A DNA stretch of 64,000 nucleotides from SHVO01 sp050250575 (GCA_050250575.1 JBFWOJ010000013.1:1-64000), one strand, 5' to 3'; positions 9,350-18,498 are shown, counted from the first letter of the stretch. Numbers and translations: made by a program. Notes: generated from the sequence alone by a model not told the origin.

Positions 9350-11017
9350 CTATTTATCGAGGCTCGGCAGATCGAGGCCCTTTTCGCGTGCGCAATCGAT
9401 GGCGATGTCATACCCCGCGTCGGCGTGTCGCATCACGCCTGTAGCCGGGTCATTCCATAGCACCCTTTCGATACGACGCGCCGCGTCCTGCGTACCGTCG
9501 CATACGATCACCATGCCCGCGTGCTGGGAGAAACCCATGCCCACGCCGCCGCCGTGATGCAGCGACACCCATGTCGCGCCGGAAGCGGTATTGAGCAGCG
9601 CGTTCAGCAGCGGCCAGTCCGAGACCGCATCCGAGCCGTCCTTCATCGCTTCGGTCTCGCGGTTCGGCGAAGCCACCGAACCGGAGTCGAGGTGATCGCG
9701 GCCGATCACCACCGGCGCCTTCAGTTCACCGTTCGCAACCATCTCGTTGAAGGCAAGGCCCAGGCGGTGCCGCTCGCCGAGGCCCACCCAGCAAATGCGC
9801 GCCGGCAGACCCTGGAACTTGATGCGCTTGCCCGCCATGTCGAGCCAGTTGTGGAGATGTTTATCGTGCGGGATAAGCTCCTTCACCTTGGCGTCGGTCT
9901 TGGCGATGTCGGAAGGGTCGCCCGACAGCGCCGCCCAGCGGAACGGGCCGATGCCGCGGCAGAACAGAGGGCGGATGTAGGCCGGCACGAAGCCCGGGAA
10001 GGCAAAGGCATCCTTGACGCCTTCTTCAAAAGCCATCTGACGGATGTTGTTGCCGTAGTCGACGGTCGGGATCCCCCGCTTGTGGAAGTCGAGCATCGCG
10101 CGCACGTGCACCGCCATCGACTCCCGCGCGGCCTTCGCGACTCCCTTCGGATCCTTCAGGCGCTGTTCTTCCCACTTCTGCAGGGTCCACCCGATGGGGA
10201 GATAGCCGTTCACCGGATCATGGGCCGAGGTCTGGTCGGTGACAGCGTCGGGCTTCACGCCGCGCCGCACGAGCTCCGGCAGAATCTCGGCGGCATTGCC
10301 GAGCAGGGCGACCGACAGCGCCTTCTTTTCCTTCGTCGCCTTGTCGATGATCGCCAGAGCATCGTCCAGGTCTTTGGCCTGCACGTCGACATAGCCGGTC
10401 CGCAGGCGGAACTCGATCGAGGTCGGGCGGCATTCGATCGCAAGGCACGAAGCCCCGGCCATGGTCGCCGCCAGGGTTTGCGCGCCGCCCATGCCGCCGA
10501 GACCGGCGGTCAGAAACCATTTCCCTGCGAGATCGCCCTTATAGTGCTGCCGGCCCATCTCGACGAAAGTCTCGTAGGTACCTTGCACGATGCCCTGCGA
10601 GCCGATGTAGATCCACGACCCGGCCGTCATTTGGCCGTACATCATCAAGCCCTTCTTATCGAGCTCGTTGAAATGCTCCCAGCTCGCCCAACGCGGCACC
10701 AGGTTCGAGTTCGCCAACAGGACGCGCGGCGCATCGGAGTGAGTCTTGAAAACGCCCACCGGCTTGCCGGATTGCACCAGCAACGTTTCGTCCTTCTCGA
10801 GTCGCTTTAGGGTGGCGACGATGCGGTCGAAGGCATCCCAGTCGCGTGCGGCCCGGCCGATCCCGCCGTATACCACAAGCTCCTCCGGCTTTTCCGCGAC
10901 TTCCTGGTCAAGATTATTCATCAGCATGCGCAGCGGAGCCTCCGTCACCCAGTATTTGGCGTTGAGGTCCGGGCCGCGCGGCGCGCGGATGTTGCGGGCG
11001 TTGTCGAGGCGCTTCAT
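9350..11017 (-). CDS. hutU: Urocanate hydratase
   Basis: A 555-residue urocanase (EC 4.2.1.49), the second step of histidine degradation, converting urocanate to imidazolone propionate with tightly bound NAD+. The NAD-binding segment GLGGMGGAQTLAATMAGAS and the active-site stretch FVPAYIRPLFCRGIGPFRW with its conserved cysteine are present. Length is the family standard. A GAGGGACCACC-ATG arrangement gives a good ribosome site. It lies between hutG (15 nt upstream) and hutD (5 nt downstream) in one operon. Confidence 0.98.
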   Translation of the reverse strand: MKRLDNARNIRAPRGPDLNAKYWVTEAPLRMLMNNLDQEVAEKPEELVVYGGIGRAARDWDAFDRIVATLKRLEKDETLLVQSGKPVGVFKTHSDAPRVLLANSNLVPRWASWEHFNELDKKGLMMYGQMTAGSWIYIGSQGIVQGTYETFVEMGRQHYKGDLAGKWFLTAGLGGMGGAQTLAATMAGASCLAIECRPTSIEFRLRTGYVDVQAKDLDDALAIIDKATKEKKALSVALLGNAAEILPELVRRGVKPDAVTDQTSAHDPVNGYLPIGWTLQKWEEQRLKDPKGVAKAARESMAVHVRAMLDFHKRGIPTVDYGNNIRQMAFEEGVKDAFAFPGFVPAYIRPLFCRGIGPFRWAALSGDPSDIAKTDAKVKELIPHDKHLHNWLDMAGKRIKFQGLPARICWVGLGERHRLGLAFNEMVANGELKAPVVIGRDHLDSGSVASPNRETEAMKDGSDAVSDWPLLNALLNTASGATWVSLHHGGGVGMGFSQHAGMVIVCDGTQDAARRIERVLWNDPATGVMRHADAGYDIAIDCAREKGLDLPSLDK

Positions 11018-11032
11018 GGTGGTCCCTCAAGC

Positions 11033-11851
11033 TTAGGTATTTTTTGCGAAATCAAGACAGGCGTTCAGGATTTGCGAAAGCGCGGCGCGCATCGGCGCGG
11101 CGAATTCGGGGTCGAACGGCACCGGCCAGTCCTTCTCGGCCACCGGGCCACTGCATTCCTTCAAGTATCCGCGGCAGGCCAGCTCCATCTGAACGGCATG
11201 CACGTTTCTCGCCGGATGACCGTAGTGGCGGGTGATGTAACCGCCCTTGAAGCGGCCGTTGACGACATGGCTGTAGGGTGTCTTGGCGCACGCTCCGGCG
11301 ACGGCGGCCTCCAGTTCCGGGGCGCACGACTTTCCGCTGTTCGTGCCGATGTTGAAATTCGGGAGTTCGCCGGTGAAGAGGCGCGGCACGACGGAGCGGA
11401 TAGAATGGCAATCGTACAACACCACCGTCTTGTGTTTGGCGTGAAGCCGGGTGATCTGGCCGCCGAGGGCGTTGTGGTAGGGATCGTAGTAAAGCGCGCG
11501 CCGCTCGGCGATCTCGGCCTCCTTCGGCGCCTGGCCGGGTTTATAGAGGGGCTCGCCGTCGAAGGTCGTGGTCGGGCACAAGTCCGTCGTGGCCTGGCCG
11601 GGATAGAGCGAAGCGCCGCTCGGATCTCGGTTCACGTCGATGACCGTGCGCGACAGCGCCGTGCGCACGATGGTGGCGCCGAGGGCGTGGGCGAAGTCGT
11701 AGAGCTTCTCGATCCACCAGTCGGCGTCTTTGCGCGCCAGCCACGGAGAAACGAGCCTGGGTTCGATATCGGCGAGTGCGGTGCCGGTGTGCGGCATGGA
11801 CAGGATGAGCGGCGCGTTTCCTTCCGCGAGGGTCAACCAGGCCGGCGTCAT
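11033..11851 (-). CDS. hutG: N-formylglutamate deformylase
   Basis: A 272-residue N-formylglutamate amidohydrolase (EC 3.5.1.68), the last step of the five-step hut pathway, releasing glutamate and formate. Family signatures are present: LILSMPHTGT at the N-terminus, the DVNRDPSGASLYPGQATT segment, and VLYDCHSIRSVVPRLF with metal-binding Asp/His. The start is the ATG at 11851, which overlaps the hutH stop as ATGA. An upstream open frame to 12511 is just the shadow of hutH. Together with hutF this shows the formiminoglutamate-to-formylglutamate route rather than the formamide-releasing route. Confidence 0.95.
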   Translation of the reverse strand: MTPAWLTLAEGNAPLILSMPHTGTALADIEPRLVSPWLARKDADWWIEKLYDFAHALGATIVRTALSRTVIDVNRDPSGASLYPGQATTDLCPTTTFDGEPLYKPGQAPKEAEIAERRALYYDPYHNALGGQITRLHAKHKTVVLYDCHSIRSVVPRLFTGELPNFNIGTNSGKSCAPELEAAVAGACAKTPYSHVVNGRFKGGYITRHYGHPARNVHAVQMELACRGYLKECSGPVAEKDWPVPFDPEFAAPMRAALSQILNACLDFAKNT

Positions 11852-13380
11852 GCGATGACCTCCGGCAATTTGACGCCCTTCACGGCCTCGGCCAGCGCCC
11901 CGGAGCGCACGAGATAGAGCGCTTTCTGGATGTCGGGCTGGAAATAGCGGTCGTCTTCCAGCTTCGGCACTTCGGCGCGCACGCGCTTGCGTACGGCTTC
12001 CAGCGGTACGCTGGAAGTGAGCGGTGCGTGGAAATCGCAGGCTTGGGCTGCCGCCAGGAGTTCGATCGCGATCACGGAGCTTGCGTTTTCCACCATCGGC
12101 AGCAGGCGCCGTGCGCCTTGGGCCGCCATGGACACATGGTCTTCCTGATTGGCGGACGTCGGTATGGAATCGACGCTCGCGGGATAGGCCTGTTGTTTGT
12201 TCTCCGATACCAGCGCCGCGGCGGTCACCTGAGGAATCATGAAACCGGAGTTGAGGCCCGGTTTCGGCGTCAGGAAGGCAGGCAGGCAGGAGAGCGCGGG
12301 GTCGATCAGCATCGCGAGACGCCGCTCGGCCAGCGAGCCGATCTCGCAAATCGCCATGGCGATCATGTCGGCGGCGAAGGCTACCGGCTCGGCATGGAAG
12401 TTGCCGCCCGACAGGGCCTCGTCCTCCGCGGCGAAGATCAGAGGATTGTCCGATACGCCATTGGCTTCGGTCTCCAGGAACCGCGCCGCGTTGCGCAGCA
12501 TATCGAGGCACGCGCCCATCACCTGCGGCTGACAGCGCAAGCAGTAAGGATCCTGCACGCGACTGTCATGGACAAGATGCGAGGCGCGGATGGCACTGCC
12601 TTCCATGAGCGAGCGATAGGTATGCGCCGCTTCGATCTGGCCGCGATGCTTGCGCAGCGCATGGATGCGCGGGTCGAAGGGCGTATTCGAGCCCTTCGCG
12701 CCGTCGGTCGTGAGAGCGCCGGTAATAACCGCGGCTTGAAACAGCCTTTCCGCTTCGAACAGGCCCGCAAGCCCATACGCAGTCGAGAACTGCGTTCCAT
12801 TCAGGAGCGCAAGGCCTTCCTTCGCGCCCAAGGTAATCGGCGCAAGGCCGGCGGTCTTGAGGGCATCGTCGGCGGACAAGCGACCTTTGGGTGTGAAGGC
12901 CTCGCCGACACCGATCATGACCGACGTCATATGAGACAGCGGGGCAAGGTCCCCGGAGGCGCCGACCGAGCCCTGCTGCGGGATCACCGGAATGACGTCC
13001 CTCTCGACCATCGCCTCGAGCAGGTCGAGGGTTTCCGGCCGCACGCCGGACGCGCCGTGGCCCAGGCTCGCGAGTTTCAGGGCCATCATCAGGCGCGCGA
13101 CATTCAGCGGCATCGGTTCGCCGACGCCGGCGGAATGGGACAGCACGATGTTGCGCTGTAGCTGCTGCAGGTCGGCTTCGTCGATCTTCACGCTTGCGAG
13201 TTTTCCGAAGCCGGTGTTGATCCCGTACACCGGCGCGCCCTTGGCGATGATGCGGGCGACCGCATGGGCGCTGGCTTCCACCGCCGGGCGGCACGCGGGA
13301 TCGAGGCTCACGCCCGCGCCGCGGTAGATCGCGCGCCAGTCCGCAAGACCTGTGGCGCCGGCTTTCAAAACGATGCTCAT
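11848..13380 (-). CDS. hutH: Histidine ammonia-lyase
   Basis: A 510-residue histidase (EC 4.3.1.3), which removes ammonia from L-histidine to give trans-urocanate. The Ala-Ser-Gly triad that cyclises to the MIO cofactor is at residues 141-143 in GSVGASGDLAPLSHM. INTGFGKLA near residue 55 and GTQFSTAYGL are further family motifs. The start is ATG 13380, overlapping the hutI stop (ATGA). The in-frame extension upstream to 13554 lies in hutI and is not homologous. Both ends are coupled by 4-nt overlaps, so hutI-hutH-hutG are translationally linked. Confidence 0.98.
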   Translation of the reverse strand: MSIVLKAGATGLADWRAIYRGAGVSLDPACRPAVEASAHAVARIIAKGAPVYGINTGFGKLASVKIDEADLQQLQRNIVLSHSAGVGEPMPLNVARLMMALKLASLGHGASGVRPETLDLLEAMVERDVIPVIPQQGSVGASGDLAPLSHMTSVMIGVGEAFTPKGRLSADDALKTAGLAPITLGAKEGLALLNGTQFSTAYGLAGLFEAERLFQAAVITGALTTDGAKGSNTPFDPRIHALRKHRGQIEAAHTYRSLMEGSAIRASHLVHDSRVQDPYCLRCQPQVMGACLDMLRNAARFLETEANGVSDNPLIFAAEDEALSGGNFHAEPVAFAADMIAMAICEIGSLAERRLAMLIDPALSCLPAFLTPKPGLNSGFMIPQVTAAALVSENKQQAYPASVDSIPTSANQEDHVSMAAQGARRLLPMVENASSVIAIELLAAAQACDFHAPLTSSVPLEAVRKRVRAEVPKLEDDRYFQPDIQKALYLVRSGALAEAVKGVKLPEVIA

Positions 13381-14594
13381 TGTCCTTTCCACACGCGGGC
13401 GTACAACGGGTTGAAGCCCATGCGGTAAACCAGCTCCGCAGGACGCTCGATATCCCAGATCGCGAGGTCGGCTCTTTTGCCGGCTTCCAGGGTGCCGGTC
13501 TCTTTGTCCATGCCCAGCGCCTTCGCCGCTTCGCGCGTGACCCCGGCGATGCATTCGTCGACCGAAAGCCGGAACAAGGTCGCGGCCATGTTCATCGCCA
13601 TGAGGATCGAGGTGAGCGGTGAGGTGCCGGGATTTGAATCCGTCGACACGGCCATCGGAACGCCGTATTGGCGGAACAGAGCGATCGGAGGTTGGCGCGT
13701 ATCGCGCATGAAATAGAAGGCGCCGGGCAGCAGCACCGCGACCGTTCCGGCTTTCGCCATCGCCGCGACGCCCGCTTCGTCGGTGTGTTCGAGATGGTCG
13801 GCCGACAGCGCCTTGAACTTCGCGGCGAGCATTGCTCCGCGCAGATTGGAAAGTTGATCGGCATGGAGCTTGACGGGCAGGTTGTGCGCGGCGGCCGCCG
13901 CGAACACCCGCGTCACTTCTTCCGGGGAAAATGCGATGCCCTCACAGAAGGCATCGACGGCATCGGCAAGTTTCTCCCTTGCGATCGCCGGCAGCATGTC
14001 ATTGACGATGGAATCGATATAGGCGCGCTTGTCGCCTTTGGCTTCCGCTGGCATGGCATGTGCGCCCAGGAAAGTGGTGACGATGGTCACCGGCCGTTCG
14101 CGCCCCAGCTGGCGCGCGGCGCGCAATGCTTTCGCCTCGTTTTCCAGGTCGAGGCCGTAGCCCGATTTGACTTCGACCGTTGTCGCGCCTTCCGCCATCA
14201 GAGCGTCGAGCCGCGGCAAGGCCTGGCGCACCAACTCGGCCTGATCGGCTTCGCGGCACTGTTGGACGGTCGAGACGATGCCGCCGCCCGCCCGGGCGAT
14301 TTCCTCGTAACTCGCGCCGCGCAGGCGCAGCTCGAACTCATGGGCCCGGTTGCCCGCATATATAAGGTGGGTGTGGCAGTCGATCAGGCCGGGCGTGATC
14401 CACCGCCCGCCGACATCGGCGATCTCGCATTTCTCGAGATCCGCCGGCAGGTCGGCTTCGGCACCGGCATAGGCGATCCGGCCGTTTATGACGGCAATGG
14501 CGCCCTTTTCGATGAGACCGAGGCCCGGCTGCCCGGGCGCCAGCGTCGCCAGGCGCGCGTTACGGAAAAGCTTTTCCGCCCCTCGCGAATTCAT
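13377..14594 (-). CDS. hutI: Imidazolonepropionase
   Basis: A 405-residue amidohydrolase-superfamily enzyme (EC 3.5.2.7) that hydrolyses imidazolone-5-propionate to N-formimino-L-glutamate. The metal-binding DCHTHLIYAG is near residue 75, with conserved VEVKSGYGL, KLHADQLSN and STDSNPGTSP motifs further along. It is the first gene of the leftward hutI-H-G-U-D operon. Its upstream region, shared with divergent hutF, contains a GTNTANAC-type HutC site (14631..14644). Confidence 0.97.
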   Translation of the reverse strand: MNSRGAEKLFRNARLATLAPGQPGLGLIEKGAIAVINGRIAYAGAEADLPADLEKCEIADVGGRWITPGLIDCHTHLIYAGNRAHEFELRLRGASYEEIARAGGGIVSTVQQCREADQAELVRQALPRLDALMAEGATTVEVKSGYGLDLENEAKALRAARQLGRERPVTIVTTFLGAHAMPAEAKGDKRAYIDSIVNDMLPAIAREKLADAVDAFCEGIAFSPEEVTRVFAAAAAHNLPVKLHADQLSNLRGAMLAAKFKALSADHLEHTDEAGVAAMAKAGTVAVLLPGAFYFMRDTRQPPIALFRQYGVPMAVSTDSNPGTSPLTSILMAMNMAATLFRLSVDECIAGVTREAAKALGMDKETGTLEAGKRADLAIWDIERPAELVYRMGFNPLYARVWKGQ

Positions 14595-14630
14595 GTGATT
14601 TCTCGGTTTCCAAGGCCCATTTGCCCGGAT

Positions 14631-14644
14631 AATGTATAGACATA
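14631..14644. promoter_or_regulatory. Candidate HutC operator between hutI and hutF
   Basis: The bases AATGTATAGACATA contain GTATAGAC, a match to GTNTANAC, the consensus described for the HutC subfamily of GntR regulators. The half-site TAGACATA is shared exactly with the inverted repeat upstream of hutC. It lies in the 117-bp divergent spacer of the two hut transcription units. Confidence 0.6.
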
Positions 14645-14711
14645 ATCAGACTGAAAGCAAGCTGGCTCCGGGGCGGTCATAGGGGTTCAGCTCGATTCGA
14701 AGGACTTGCGG

Positions 14712-16070
14712 ATGACTGTAATCCACGCGGCCCAGGCGCTGACACCCCTAGGATGGAACTCCGATGTGAGGTTGGTGATCGAGGCTGGCCGGATCGTTTC
14801 CGTGACCGCCAATACGCCCTCGCGCGAAGCCGACGAGCAGCATGCGATCCTCCTGCCGGCTATGCCGAATCTCCACAGCCACGCCTTCCAACGGGCGATG
14901 GCCGGGCTGACGGAACTGAAAGGCCCCACCGAAGATGATTTCTGGAGTTGGCGCGATCTCATGTATCGCTTCGCGCTCGAGATTTCGCCGGAGCAGGTCG
15001 AAGCCGTCGCCGCCCAGCTTTACGTCGAGATGCTCGAAGCCGGCTTCAGCCGGGTCGGGGAGTTCCACTATCTTCACCACGACCGCGACGGGCGGCGTTA
15101 CGCGAATATCGCCGAAATGGCCGCGCGCATTGCTGCCGCTGCGGACGAAACCGGTATAGGGCTTACGCTCCTTCCGGTGTTCTACGCCCACGCCAATTTC
15201 GGCGCAGCAGAGCCGCGCGACGATCAACGGCGTTTCATCACCGATGTGCGCGGCTATGAGCGTTTGCTCGATGGGTGCCGCGCCGCGGTGAAGCCGCTCG
15301 GCACCGGTATCGTCGGCGTTGCGCCGCATTCCTTGCGGGCCGTGGCACCGGAAGAACTGACCGAGGTCGCAAGAATGGCCGGCGATGGGCCAATCCACAT
15401 CCATATTTCCGAGCAGACCAAAGAAGTCGAAGAATGCCTCGCCTGGTCGGGGCGCCGGCCGGTCGACTGGCTGCTCGACCACCACGAGGTCGACGAGCAA
15501 TGGTGCCTTGTACACGCCACTCACATGACGGAAGGCGAGACCTCACGCATGGCAAAATCGGGCGCCACCGCGGGCTTGTGTCCCATCACCGAAGCCAATC
15601 TCGGCGACGGCGTCTTCAATGCGCGCACGTTTGTCGCGAACGGCGGGCGCTACGGCATCGGCTCGGATTCGAACGTGCAGGTGGGCATCACCGATGAGCT
15701 GCGGCTGCTCGAATACGCGCAGCGGCTGTTCCACCGCGCCCGCAACATCATGGCGGCGGAAGGCCGTTCTACGGGCCGCGCGCTTTTTCAAAGCGCATCG
15801 AGCGGCGGGGCGCAGGCTTTAGGTGCAAGCGCCGCGGGTCTTTTCACCGGAGCGCCGGCGGACTTTATGACCTTGCGTCGCGATCACACCGTTCTCGCTT
15901 CGCGCAAAGGCGACGATATTCTCGATACCTGGATTTTCACCGGCGGCGAATCGCTCGTCGACTGCGTCTGGGTCGCCGGCAAGAAACTCGTCTCAAACGG
16001 GCGCCATCACCGCCGCGATGAGATCGCCCGCAAGTTCGCCGGCGTCATGCGGGAGCTTAGCTCGCTTTAG
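14712..16070 (+). CDS. hutF: Formimidoylglutamate deiminase
   Basis: A 452-residue amidohydrolase (EC 3.5.3.13) converting N-formimidoyl-L-glutamate to N-formyl-L-glutamate and ammonia. Zinc-ligand and family motifs are visible: MPNLHSHAFQRAMAGL, HIHISEQTKEVEECLAW, LVHATHM and IGSDSNVQ. The ATG at 14712 is chosen over a TTG two codons earlier, since GAAGGA lies 8 nt upstream. It is transcribed away from hutI and its last 14 nt overlap the convergent LysR gene. Confidence 0.95.
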   Translation: MTVIHAAQALTPLGWNSDVRLVIEAGRIVSVTANTPSREADEQHAILLPAMPNLHSHAFQRAMAGLTELKGPTEDDFWSWRDLMYRFALEISPEQVEAVAAQLYVEMLEAGFSRVGEFHYLHHDRDGRRYANIAEMAARIAAAADETGIGLTLLPVFYAHANFGAAEPRDDQRRFITDVRGYERLLDGCRAAVKPLGTGIVGVAPHSLRAVAPEELTEVARMAGDGPIHIHISEQTKEVEECLAWSGRRPVDWLLDHHEVDEQWCLVHATHMTEGETSRMAKSGATAGLCPITEANLGDGVFNARTFVANGGRYGIGSDSNVQVGITDELRLLEYAQRLFHRARNIMAAEGRSTGRALFQSASSGGAQALGASAAGLFTGAPADFMTLRRDHTVLASRKGDDILDTWIFTGGESLVDCVWVAGKKLVSNGRHHRRDEIARKFAGVMRELSSL

Positions 16071-17028
16071 CTCTCTTGATTCGCGCGGGGGCGGGCGCCT
16101 GCCGGCAGCTCGCCGATAAACCCGCTTGCCGGCGCGCCGCCGCCAACAGGAAGGCACGGAAGTCCGCTCCGAACGGCCGGTCAAGCGCGGCCCGGTCCCA
16201 GGCGAGGAAATAGGCTTCCGGCATGTTCAGTCGCTGGTCGATGGGGATGACAAGGCGGCCCTCGGCGAGGTCTTCACCGATCATCGAAAGCTGCGCCAGC
16301 ACGAAACCCCCGCCGGACTTTCCGGCATCGAGCCCCGCCGCCGACAACGAAAAGGTGAGCTCGCCCGCGGCGTTGGGTGCCGGCTCGCCCACGCTTTGGG
16401 CCCAATCGGCCCACGATGGCGCCGTGGCGTGGCGTATATCCCATTCGATGTCGACGAGCGGTCCGGCAAGGATATCCGCCGGCGTTTCGACCGGATGCTT
16501 CGCCAGGAATGCCGGCGAACAGACCGGTACGACGGTATCGGTGAACAGCTCGGCGAAATGATCGTACTTGCGCGCGTCCGCACCATAGGACAGCCGAAAG
16601 TCTATGTGATCGTTCTGCAGCGCTGCTTCTTCGTCGGTGCCGATCAGGCGGATCGTGGCGTTCGGGTGTGACGCACGCCAATCCTGGATCAGGGGGCGCA
16701 GCCATCGCATGGCCAATGACGGCAGCGCGCTGATGACGATGCCCGGCTTGGTGCGCGCAAGCTGCAGGGTGTCTTGGGCCAAACGCAGTTGATCGAAGGC
16801 CACGCGCACCCGTTCGTAATACATGCGGCCCCAGGACGTCAGTGTCAGCGAGCGGCCGCGCCGCTCGAACAGGCCGGCACTTAGGGCTTCCTCGATATTG
16901 TGGATTTGCTGGCTGATCGCGCCGGGTGAAACGCAAAGCTCTTCCGCCGCCGCGGTGACGCTTCCGCACCTGGCGACGGCTTCAAAAGCCTGCACCGCTC
17001 TCATGGTTGGAATAAGGGCCACCGCCAT
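16057..17028 (-). CDS. LysR-family transcriptional regulator, GcvA-like
   Basis: A 323-residue LysR-type regulator. The N-terminal winged helix-turn-helix (about 10-70) contains VQAFEAVARCGSVTAAAEELCVSPGAISQQIHNIEEAL. The remainder (about 95-300) is a periplasmic-binding-protein-like effector domain with WRASHPNATIRLIG. The domain order and the ISALPSLAMRWL segment resemble the GcvA group. It is convergent with hutF and overlaps it by 14 nt. Target genes are unknown; as a neighbour of hut and the symporter it may act there, but HutC is the more obvious hut regulator. Confidence 0.9.
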   Translation of the reverse strand: MAVALIPTMRAVQAFEAVARCGSVTAAAEELCVSPGAISQQIHNIEEALSAGLFERRGRSLTLTSWGRMYYERVRVAFDQLRLAQDTLQLARTKPGIVISALPSLAMRWLRPLIQDWRASHPNATIRLIGTDEEAALQNDHIDFRLSYGADARKYDHFAELFTDTVVPVCSPAFLAKHPVETPADILAGPLVDIEWDIRHATAPSWADWAQSVGEPAPNAAGELTFSLSAAGLDAGKSGGGFVLAQLSMIGEDLAEGRLVIPIDQRLNMPEAYFLAWDRAALDRPFGADFRAFLLAAARRQAGLSASCRQAPAPARIKRAKAS

Positions 17029-17325
17029 TGTCCCCTTCGATTTAGTTCAATTAAAGCGTATTGCAGGTCCGCTTAGCACTGAAGGAACCCAACCTTTGTC
17101 TTTCGCAGCGCACCTAAGGCTAGACCCGCGAATTTCGCGCGTCAACGCGCGTTTCTCTCGCTCTGCAAAATATTTGTCCAGCGTCGCTTTTTGACTATTT
17201 TGAAGGCAGGAGCGACGGTCGTTCCTTTTCTCCTAAAACGGCGAGCGCCGCGTCCGTGGGATGGGCCGCCCCGTAAGCGCTTTCGGAAAGCTCCCGATTG
17301 CCGCCGGGCCGGCGACTGCGGTTGC

Positions 17326-17436
17326 TGGCTGATGCGCCCTCATGAAGTCGCCTTTGATTCCGAAGGCAGTCTTTATACGTCGAAGGATTGGCGAGCGCAG
17401 AAATTCACCGACGGCGGCGGCCCGCCAATCAAGTGA
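17326..17436 (+). pseudogene. Remnant of an NHL-repeat beta-propeller protein (possible)
   Basis: The translated segment LMRPHEVAFDSEGSLYTSKDWRAQKFTDGGG resembles the last blade of NHL-repeat or peptidyl-amidoglycolate-lyase-like propellers (pattern PHxVAxDSxGxLYxxE...RxQKF). It sits at the end of an 81-codon open frame from 17191 whose first part shows no propeller sequence, and no full-length gene surrounds it. The most likely reading is a decayed 3' end. Similarity was judged by eye only. Confidence 0.4.
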
Positions 17437-17449
17437 CTGCTAGAAGTAC

Positions 17450-17478
17450 AAAGCCCGCGACTCACGTCGCGGGCTTTT
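17450..17478. terminator. Bidirectional-type terminator after the creatininase-like gene
   Basis: A 12-bp perfect stem (AAAGCCCGCGAC / GTCGCGGGCTTT) has a TCAC loop. It lies 13 bases past the stop of the leftward gene ending at 17491. On the plus strand it would also end any transcript of the propeller remnant. Confidence 0.8.
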
Positions 17479-17490
17479 GCCGACACCTCG

Positions 17491-18393
17491 CTACTTCGCC
17501 CCCGGCATCACCGTTCCGCCGTTGGCGATAGCCTTCTTGATCCCCGCGAGCGTCTTGTTCACGCGCAGCTCGGTGATCTCCTTGGTGATGGCGTCCGCCT
17601 TCGCTTTGTCGAGCTGGTTGCCGTCGATCGTGGTCTTGCCGATCTTCTGGCGCTGCTCCCAGTTGATGGCCTTCGGATCGACGGCCAGCAGCTCGGTGGA
17701 GATGGCGAAGTCGTCGTGGAGCGCCTCGCTGCCCTGCGAACCTTTCTTCGCGTAGCCTTTTTCGACCAACATCGCGTGCACCGAGGCGTAGTCGTAGTAC
17801 TCGGGAATCCACGCCGCGAGAACGCCGCCGCCGTTCACCTTGGCCGCCGCCGCGGCCATGCCCTTTTCATTGCCGCCGCTGTCGCTGATGAAAAAGATCT
17901 GTTTGAACCCGTTCACCTTGTAGCTGCGCGCGATATCCGTCAGCAGCGCTTCATAGGTGGATTCCTCAAGGCTGATGGTGCCGGCCGACAGCATGTGACC
18001 TGCGCGCGGTTCGATCTGCATTTCGCGCGAGAATTTCACGATCGGCGCGCACAGCGCGTTGCCCATCCTGCGGGCGAGGGCCTCGCAGTTCTTGGTCAGG
18101 ATCCAATTATGCTTGCCCAGCTTGATCCAGGGCCCGTTCGGCTCGATGCCGCCGGTTGCGATGATCACCGTCGTCTTGCCTTCCTTCATCGCGTCGCGCA
18201 CGTCCATCCACGTCATGTCCTCCATCCACACCGTGTCGTTCTTCGGCAGCGGATTGGGTGTCGCGATGCAGTTGTAGGCATTCTTGGCGCAGTCTCCGCC
18301 GCCGGCCGATTTTCCGTCGTCCGGTGTGCCTTGTGCGTAAGCCGCTGACGTCAGAGCGAGAGCGGCCGCTACGATCAGATGCGTGACTTTCAT
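17491..18393 (-). CDS. Exported creatininase-family protein with altered metal site
   Basis: A 300-residue protein with a signal peptide (hydrophobic residues 5-17, cleavage after AYA-Q near 20) followed by a creatininase-like fold. Creatininases bind two metal ions through a motif of the form E-x-H-G-P-H...D. Here the equivalent is GGIEPNGPWIKLGKHNW, so the first metal histidine is Asn and the following positions differ. GHMLSAGTISLE and FISDSGGNEKGM match the family C-terminal motifs, with Ser for the usual His. Catalytic activity on creatinine is therefore unlikely. AAGGGGA precedes the ATG. It is a separate unit from the symporter, because a terminator lies between them. Confidence 0.7.
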   Translation of the reverse strand: MKVTHLIVAAALALTSAAYAQGTPDDGKSAGGGDCAKNAYNCIATPNPLPKNDTVWMEDMTWMDVRDAMKEGKTTVIIATGGIEPNGPWIKLGKHNWILTKNCEALARRMGNALCAPIVKFSREMQIEPRAGHMLSAGTISLEESTYEALLTDIARSYKVNGFKQIFFISDSGGNEKGMAAAAAKVNGGGVLAAWIPEYYDYASVHAMLVEKGYAKKGSQGSEALHDDFAISTELLAVDPKAINWEQRQKIGKTTIDGNQLDKAKADAITKEITELRVNKTLAGIKKAIANGGTVMPGAK

Positions 18394-18442
18394 GTAGGTC
18401 CCCTTCGTTGCCGGCTTGGCGTCATTTATAGCCCTCCGCAGA

Positions 18443-18479
18443 CAAAAACGCCCGGAATTCAGTGTCGAATCCCGGGCGT
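18443..18479 (-). terminator. Terminator after the sodium/solute symporter
   Basis: On the minus strand an 8-bp stem ACGCCCGG / CCGGGCGT, extended by ATTC/GAAT pairing, is followed by TTTTTGTC. It separates the symporter from the creatininase-like gene. Confidence 0.85.
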
Positions 18480-18498
18480 GTTGCTGTGCGAAAGATAA

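Noticed and set aside
7572..10810. Plus-strand frames of 420 and 429 codons over the Rieske and hutU genes
   Set aside because: Antisense shadows of recognised enzymes.
11852..12511. Long N-terminal extension of HutG
   Set aside because: It lies wholly within hutH in another frame; the ATGA overlap start fits the family.
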